Shown: piece by piece, positions 60,207-64,000 of the stretch
Numbering within the stretch: position 1 is the stretch's first letter
Layout of the letters: each line of letters opens with the position of its first letter
From: Phoronis australis
Lineage: Eukaryota > Phoronida > Phoronidae
DNA: 64,000 bases
Direction: 5' to 3'
Assembly: GCA_002633005.1 (NCBI GenBank)
Contig: NMRA01000063.1
Location: 184,001-248,000 of the forward strand
Translations under genes and position numbers: made by a program
Notes under the pieces: model-generated
What the model was told of the DNA's origin: nothing
Databases searched by the model: none
Seen by the model: only the letters and a program-made list of their open reading frames with translations

Positions 60207-60990
60207 ACAATCTATTCTCCGAATGTACCCGCTCGCTCTGGGTTTGACTGTGTTCACACCTGGTCTGTAATAAGCCTGGTAGATAATTGGCCTGCCTGTT
60301 GTCATACCAGTCACTGAACGGAAAAACGCCGTAGTCAGTCCCCACCTCATCTATTGCATATAAACCTGCCAGAGCAACACAATGGGGATATTGAATTCCT
60401 ATACACATCCTCAAAAATTCGAGCCGTCCCCCCATTTTTCAGGCTGGGTACGCACCGAGCCATCATCAGTGCAGAATGCTGTATCATTATGAATATTTTT
60501 TAGTGGTTTCTGCTGTGTATCTGGAGATTATAGAGTTCTAATTCTTGATCAACAGTATTTCATACTGTTTCGTGTGTCTCAAATAAATGATTGTTTTTCT
60601 GCACAGTAATAAAACTAGTGCCATCCAGAAATGTAAATGGCTTAGGTCTATTGCGGCTCATGATTGGTAATAGAATGGCATCAAGTATCCATTAGGGTGG
60701 TCTCCCATTCAGTGATTGGTAATAGAATGACTTCAAGTATCCATTAGGGTATTCTCCCATTCATTCAGTGATTGGTAATAGAATGACATCAAGTATCCAT
60801 TTGGGTGTTCTCCCATTCAGTGGCTTTACCAGACATAGAGCTCCTTTGTTAACTTCCAAGCGCAGTCTTTTGTCTGGTATGACAGCATGCAGGCCATTTA
60901 GCTACCAGGCTTATTACTGACCATGTGTGAACATATAAGTCAAACCCAGTGCGGTAAATTCGGACTGAATAGATCGTCTTAACTTCGGTT
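60207..60990. mobile_element. Element with ~105-bp inverted repeats
   Basis: 60207-60310 matches the reverse complement of 60876-60990 (GGGTTTGACT, AATAAGCCTGGTAG, TGTCATACCAG). The middle carries a tandem repeat. Confidence 0.7.
60661..60822. repeat. 52-56-bp tandem repeat, three copies
   Basis: Units starting tgattggtaatagaatg at 60661, 60713 and 60769. The second carries a 4-bp attc duplication. Confidence 0.9.
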
Positions 60991-62303
60991 GTAGTTGGGC
61001 AATTTTGGTGATTTATAAACTTAGCATGATCAGCATTTGACGAGGAATTCAGAAATATTATTGGGTTCCTGTTCAAGCATTTTATAACTTATTTTTAACA
61101 GCACAGCCAGTCAGGCTAGATACGAGGTTAAAGCAATTATCGATCAAAAAAGAGCTTACCCTCCAACCTTAAATGCTAGAATGGACTTAAATGAGCATGC
61201 CACCCAAAAAACAACCTAATTTGTATCAATTTAGATCGAGTAGTTCTACTCCATAATGACACGTACGGTTTCGTTACCTGACGGCAGACGGAGGTGTTGA
61301 AATTATCCAATGACGTCATCGGTTTCACACGCTGTCTGTTCAGCAGTTCACAACATGGGTTACTGGTGTCAGCTTATCGCTTGAAGTCATCGTTTAACAC
61401 CAATAAATCATCAAACTTCGATGTAAAACCCTTAAAAATACACCGATTTCTTATAAAAACGTGTTGTTTTATTTCGATCTTACGGATTTATTGGTATTTG
61501 GACACACCGTAGCCTACAAAGTTCGGCAGGCCAATAAGGTCCGTAGCAGGAGTTTGGGGTCTGTTCAGAGATAATTTCGAAGTATTTTCCGTGATATACG
61601 TCGGACAGGAGAACCTAGATCTGTGTTGTTTAGACTTGTGATTTTTTTGAGTTCTAAACACAAAACGCTTGTTATCCTCGCCAGTGGCTCGGAGCCCGTT
61701 CAGGCCCGTCGCGGCCGGCCGGATCTGACTCATTATCCCGGCCAGTGGCTCGGAAACTGATCAGACATCACGAATATAAACCAGCCAAAGCTCAGTGGAA
61801 ACTAAACTTCCAGTCAAGAAAATACTATACTAGTGAGCCAAAGTAATGTGCACGTGATTATGTTGGTGAATTAGCCACGAAACTGCAAATCTACTTACTC
61901 GTCGGGGGCCGCGAATTTAGGTTCCGCTTTGGCCGCAGCACCGTCAGGGCAGAAGTTGAACATTGACAAGCATTATTTGAGTAATGTAAATGTAAATAAA
62001 GATTCCCCTAACACCTGGCCGTGGAATGGAAATCGAGTTGTTTCACAACAGTTTCTGCCAGCAAACACTAACTTAGCATGAGTTCACACGGCCTCGGTGT
62101 CCCGTCAATTAGTCTTGCACCTAAAGCCGGTAACGCAGTGATTTTTTCATTGCTGGCTTCTCAAATCATTTGCACTCACAAACACTCCAAAGGCATTACA
62201 AGTTGCATCTAATGAGACAGGTTTTGTTTCAGTTTTATATAAGTATTGGTTAGGGTGAGAATAATTCATTTTGAAACAGAACGCTCAGTAATAAACGCCA
62301 ACA

Positions 62304-62471
62304 TGGCAACTCGCAATCCCGATTTAGGACGAGCTAGAGCTCATCAGTCCCGACTTCGCAGGTGGATCGTTAAGTTTTACAGGCTGTCAATTCGAACAGG
62401 AATACAGTGATGAAGAAATACTAGAGAGGCGCCGTGAACAAACTCAGACAATGGAACGTATGGAGTTATTT
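62304..62471 (+). pseudogene. Broken coding exon of the TTAA element
   Basis: ATG at about 62304 (CAACATGG, good context) reads MATRNPDLGRARAHQSRLRR. A shift of frame then gives EYSDEEILERRREQTQ and MERMELFG up to a strong donor TTTG|gtaagc. An acidic then Arg/Glu-rich helix is seen; no family assigned. One frameshift breaks it. Confidence 0.4.
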
Positions 62472-62942
62472 GGTAAGCCGGCATTCATCAGGCACTGTCG
62501 ACGTCTGCAGGCCTCAGACACGGAGATGTTTCATGCTTGCTATTTACAGCGTTCATTTCATTCTTCATTACCATGAGCCACTTCCTAAGCATTTCGGACT
62601 CTCGAGGAAGTAAAAAAAACGATATACCCCCTTTCCTCACAGCTGCTTAGTTCGGACAAGCGGGAATGATGCACCGCAACATAGCGGCATTCACTCTGCA
62701 TATGAACCACTGACGTCGCTAGCATCGTTTCTCACCTTCCTCACAGGTTAACGCGACACCTCTTGGCAAGGTAAGGTCGACCGTATGCGAGGCGAAGTGG
62801 ATATAGACCAATTAAGATGGCAAAAAAGACTAATTAAATCAGGTGGCATTCTCCTTTAATCAGTTGTGTCATCTGCCCAACTTGTTGTTGTGCTATACAA
62901 CCGAACAAGTTGGACTCATCGGGAGAATGCGGTAATCATTAG

Positions 62943-63140
62943 CAACAAGGGCTTACCCTCAAAACAAGTCCTGGCCCTCACAACTAGGACTGTCCCTCAC
63001 AACAAGGGCTGTCCCTCACAACAAAGGCTGTACCTCACAACAAGAGCTGTCCCTCACAACAAGGGCTGTCCCTCACAACAAGGGCTGTACCTCACAACAA
63101 GGGCTGTCCCTCACAACAAGGGCTGTACCTCACAACAAGG
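62943..63140. repeat. 18-bp tandem repeat
   Basis: About eleven units of ggctgtccctcacaacaa with t(c/a)cc variants. The in-frame period yields a repetitive Gln/Leu peptide in one open frame; not a gene. Confidence 0.93.
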
Positions 63141-63917
63141 ACACGGATTGGCCCCCTCAGTAATTCTCGTTTACTTTTAATTGCATCTTGATATCTGCTG
63201 GATAAGAGCAACACATACATTTATAATCACATTGTCCCCATATACTTTCTTGGTGTTAGTTTGTACTAAATGCGCAGTGCTGACATGAAGTGATGCCTGT
63301 CATGCTAGTCCACTTGTACAACACACAGCTATGTTCCCCCATCTGTATTTCATGGAAGAATGATTTGAATTTATCTCCAAGCAGACCCAAACTCCCGCGA
63401 TCGACCATGGCAAATTGGTCTACTGGAATTCTGTAGGCTACGGTACGTTCAAATACCTATAAATCGATAACAGTGAAGTAAAACAACACGTTTGTTCAAG
63501 AACTTGATGTATTTGTAAGGGGTTTACATCGAATTCTGATGATTTGTTGGTGTAAAACAATGAATTCAAGTGATAACTTGACAACAGTAAGCGTGTTGTG
63601 AACGGCTGAAGTGAACAGACTGCTTTCGAACCGATTACGTCAGTGGTTAATTTCAACACCTCCGTCTGCCTTTAGGTGTCAGGTAAAACAACTGAACTTG
63701 CTGTTATCGAGTGGAACTACTCGATCTAAATTGATACAAAATAGGTTGTTTTTGGGTGGCATTCTCCTTTAAGGTATGTTTCACTTATTGTATGTCAGGT
63801 TAGTTGGTTTCACGTCCACCCTGTTTTATAAATTCTCTTTATGGTATGGCAGGTTTGGTTTCACATGCACCCTAATTTATCACATCACTAAAAATGTGCG
63901 GTCTTTTTTTCTTGCAG

Positions 63918-64000
63918 CTGCCAGCTTACAATATAAAGTTGGAAAAATTTACGAATATGCGTATGATACTGATGTTTCGTTAAATAACAACCACTTGGCT
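63918..64000 (+). CDS. Second exon of MTP/vitellogenin-type lipid transfer protein (runs off window)
   Basis: After the acceptor TTGCAG the exon is open to the window edge and encodes AASLQYKVGKIYEYAYDTDV then SLNNNHLA. A Tyr/Lys-rich stretch with the pattern GKxYxYxYxTxVxL is how the lipovitellin N-terminal beta-barrel starts in microsomal triglyceride transfer protein, vitellogenin and apoB-type proteins. The TDVSLNN segment looks more like MTP (STEVLL) than vitellogenin, but only 28 residues are visible, so the subfamily is a guess. Family role: loading or carrying lipid in the secretory pathway. Confidence 0.6.

Larger units (their letters stand above)
61191..63768. mobile_element. TTAA-flanked element with ~330-bp inverted ends
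   Basis: TTAA at 61187-61190 and 63769-63772. The ends ATGAGCATGCCACCC / GGGTGGCATTCTCCT are inverted partners, and the arms 61191-61520 and 63420-63768 match throughout (GATCTAAATTGATA, TTCACAACA, TTACATCGAA). A rearranged relative is in hnRNP intron 3. It contains a broken coding exon (62304-62471) and an 18-bp tandem array. TTAA target use suggests Kolobok or piggyBac. Confidence 0.78.

Noticed and set aside
62866-63180. 104-codon open frame
   Set aside because: Mostly the 18-bp ccctcacaacaa repeat; no family motif outside it.

Overview
This is eukaryotic, animal genomic DNA: long AT-rich non-coding stretches, GT-AG introns, many decayed transposons and minisatellites, and two isolated N bases (near 15209 and 57353) of the kind seen in draft assemblies. 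The gene content (an hnRNP H/F-type RNA-binding protein and the start of a large lipid transfer protein), plus THAP domains, a P2X7-C-type cysteine-rich domain and a Penelope-like element, suggests a marine invertebrate. An amphioxus- or hemichordate-like deuterostome is my guess. The species cannot be fixed from the sequence alone.

Layout. 1-25300 is essentially transposon graveyard. It holds two diverged copies of a >1.3-kb repeat (1-1337, 2345-3759), a solo-LTR-like insert (5657-5903), two tRNA-derived SINE copies (6886-7427), two tandem units of a MITE-like repeat (7425-8895), and a nest in which a TTAA-flanked Kolobok-like element (10475-12114) sits inside a CAGGG-ended element (9144-12130), itself inside an older repeat. 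Further on are a THAP half-domain (18174-18455), a 140-bp MITE (20684-20823), and two oppositely oriented copies of a MITE at 21542-25310, one broken by an RTE-like retrotransposon tail with a 7-bp target duplication.

27993-48820 holds one well-supported gene on the + strand: an hnRNP H/F/GRSF1-like protein with three quasi-RRMs and glycine-rich linkers. Ten coding exons sum to exactly 1233 nt (410 codons plus stop) with consistent phases. Intron 1 contains a truncated Penelope-like element, split by a 4.25-kb TIR element. Intron 3 contains further DNA transposons and a 22-copy 31-bp minisatellite. Tandem repeats also lie directly on the first donor, before the last acceptor and in the 3' UTR.

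48841-58079 is again repeats, including a 2.86-kb fold-back element (51973-54828) whose loop matches its outer flank in inverted orientation and carries a conserved unknown coding segment. At 58080-58140 and 63918-64000 are the signal-peptide exon and the next exon of a large lipid transfer (MTP/vitellogenin-type) gene that runs off the right edge. Its first intron contains a TTAA-flanked element with ~330-bp inverted ends.

The two host genes show no functional link. No wholly new system can be claimed. The most unusual items are the THAP plus P2X7-C cargo of the TTAA element, the repeated splice donor after exon 1 of the hnRNP gene, and the fold-back locus with its conserved unknown protein.
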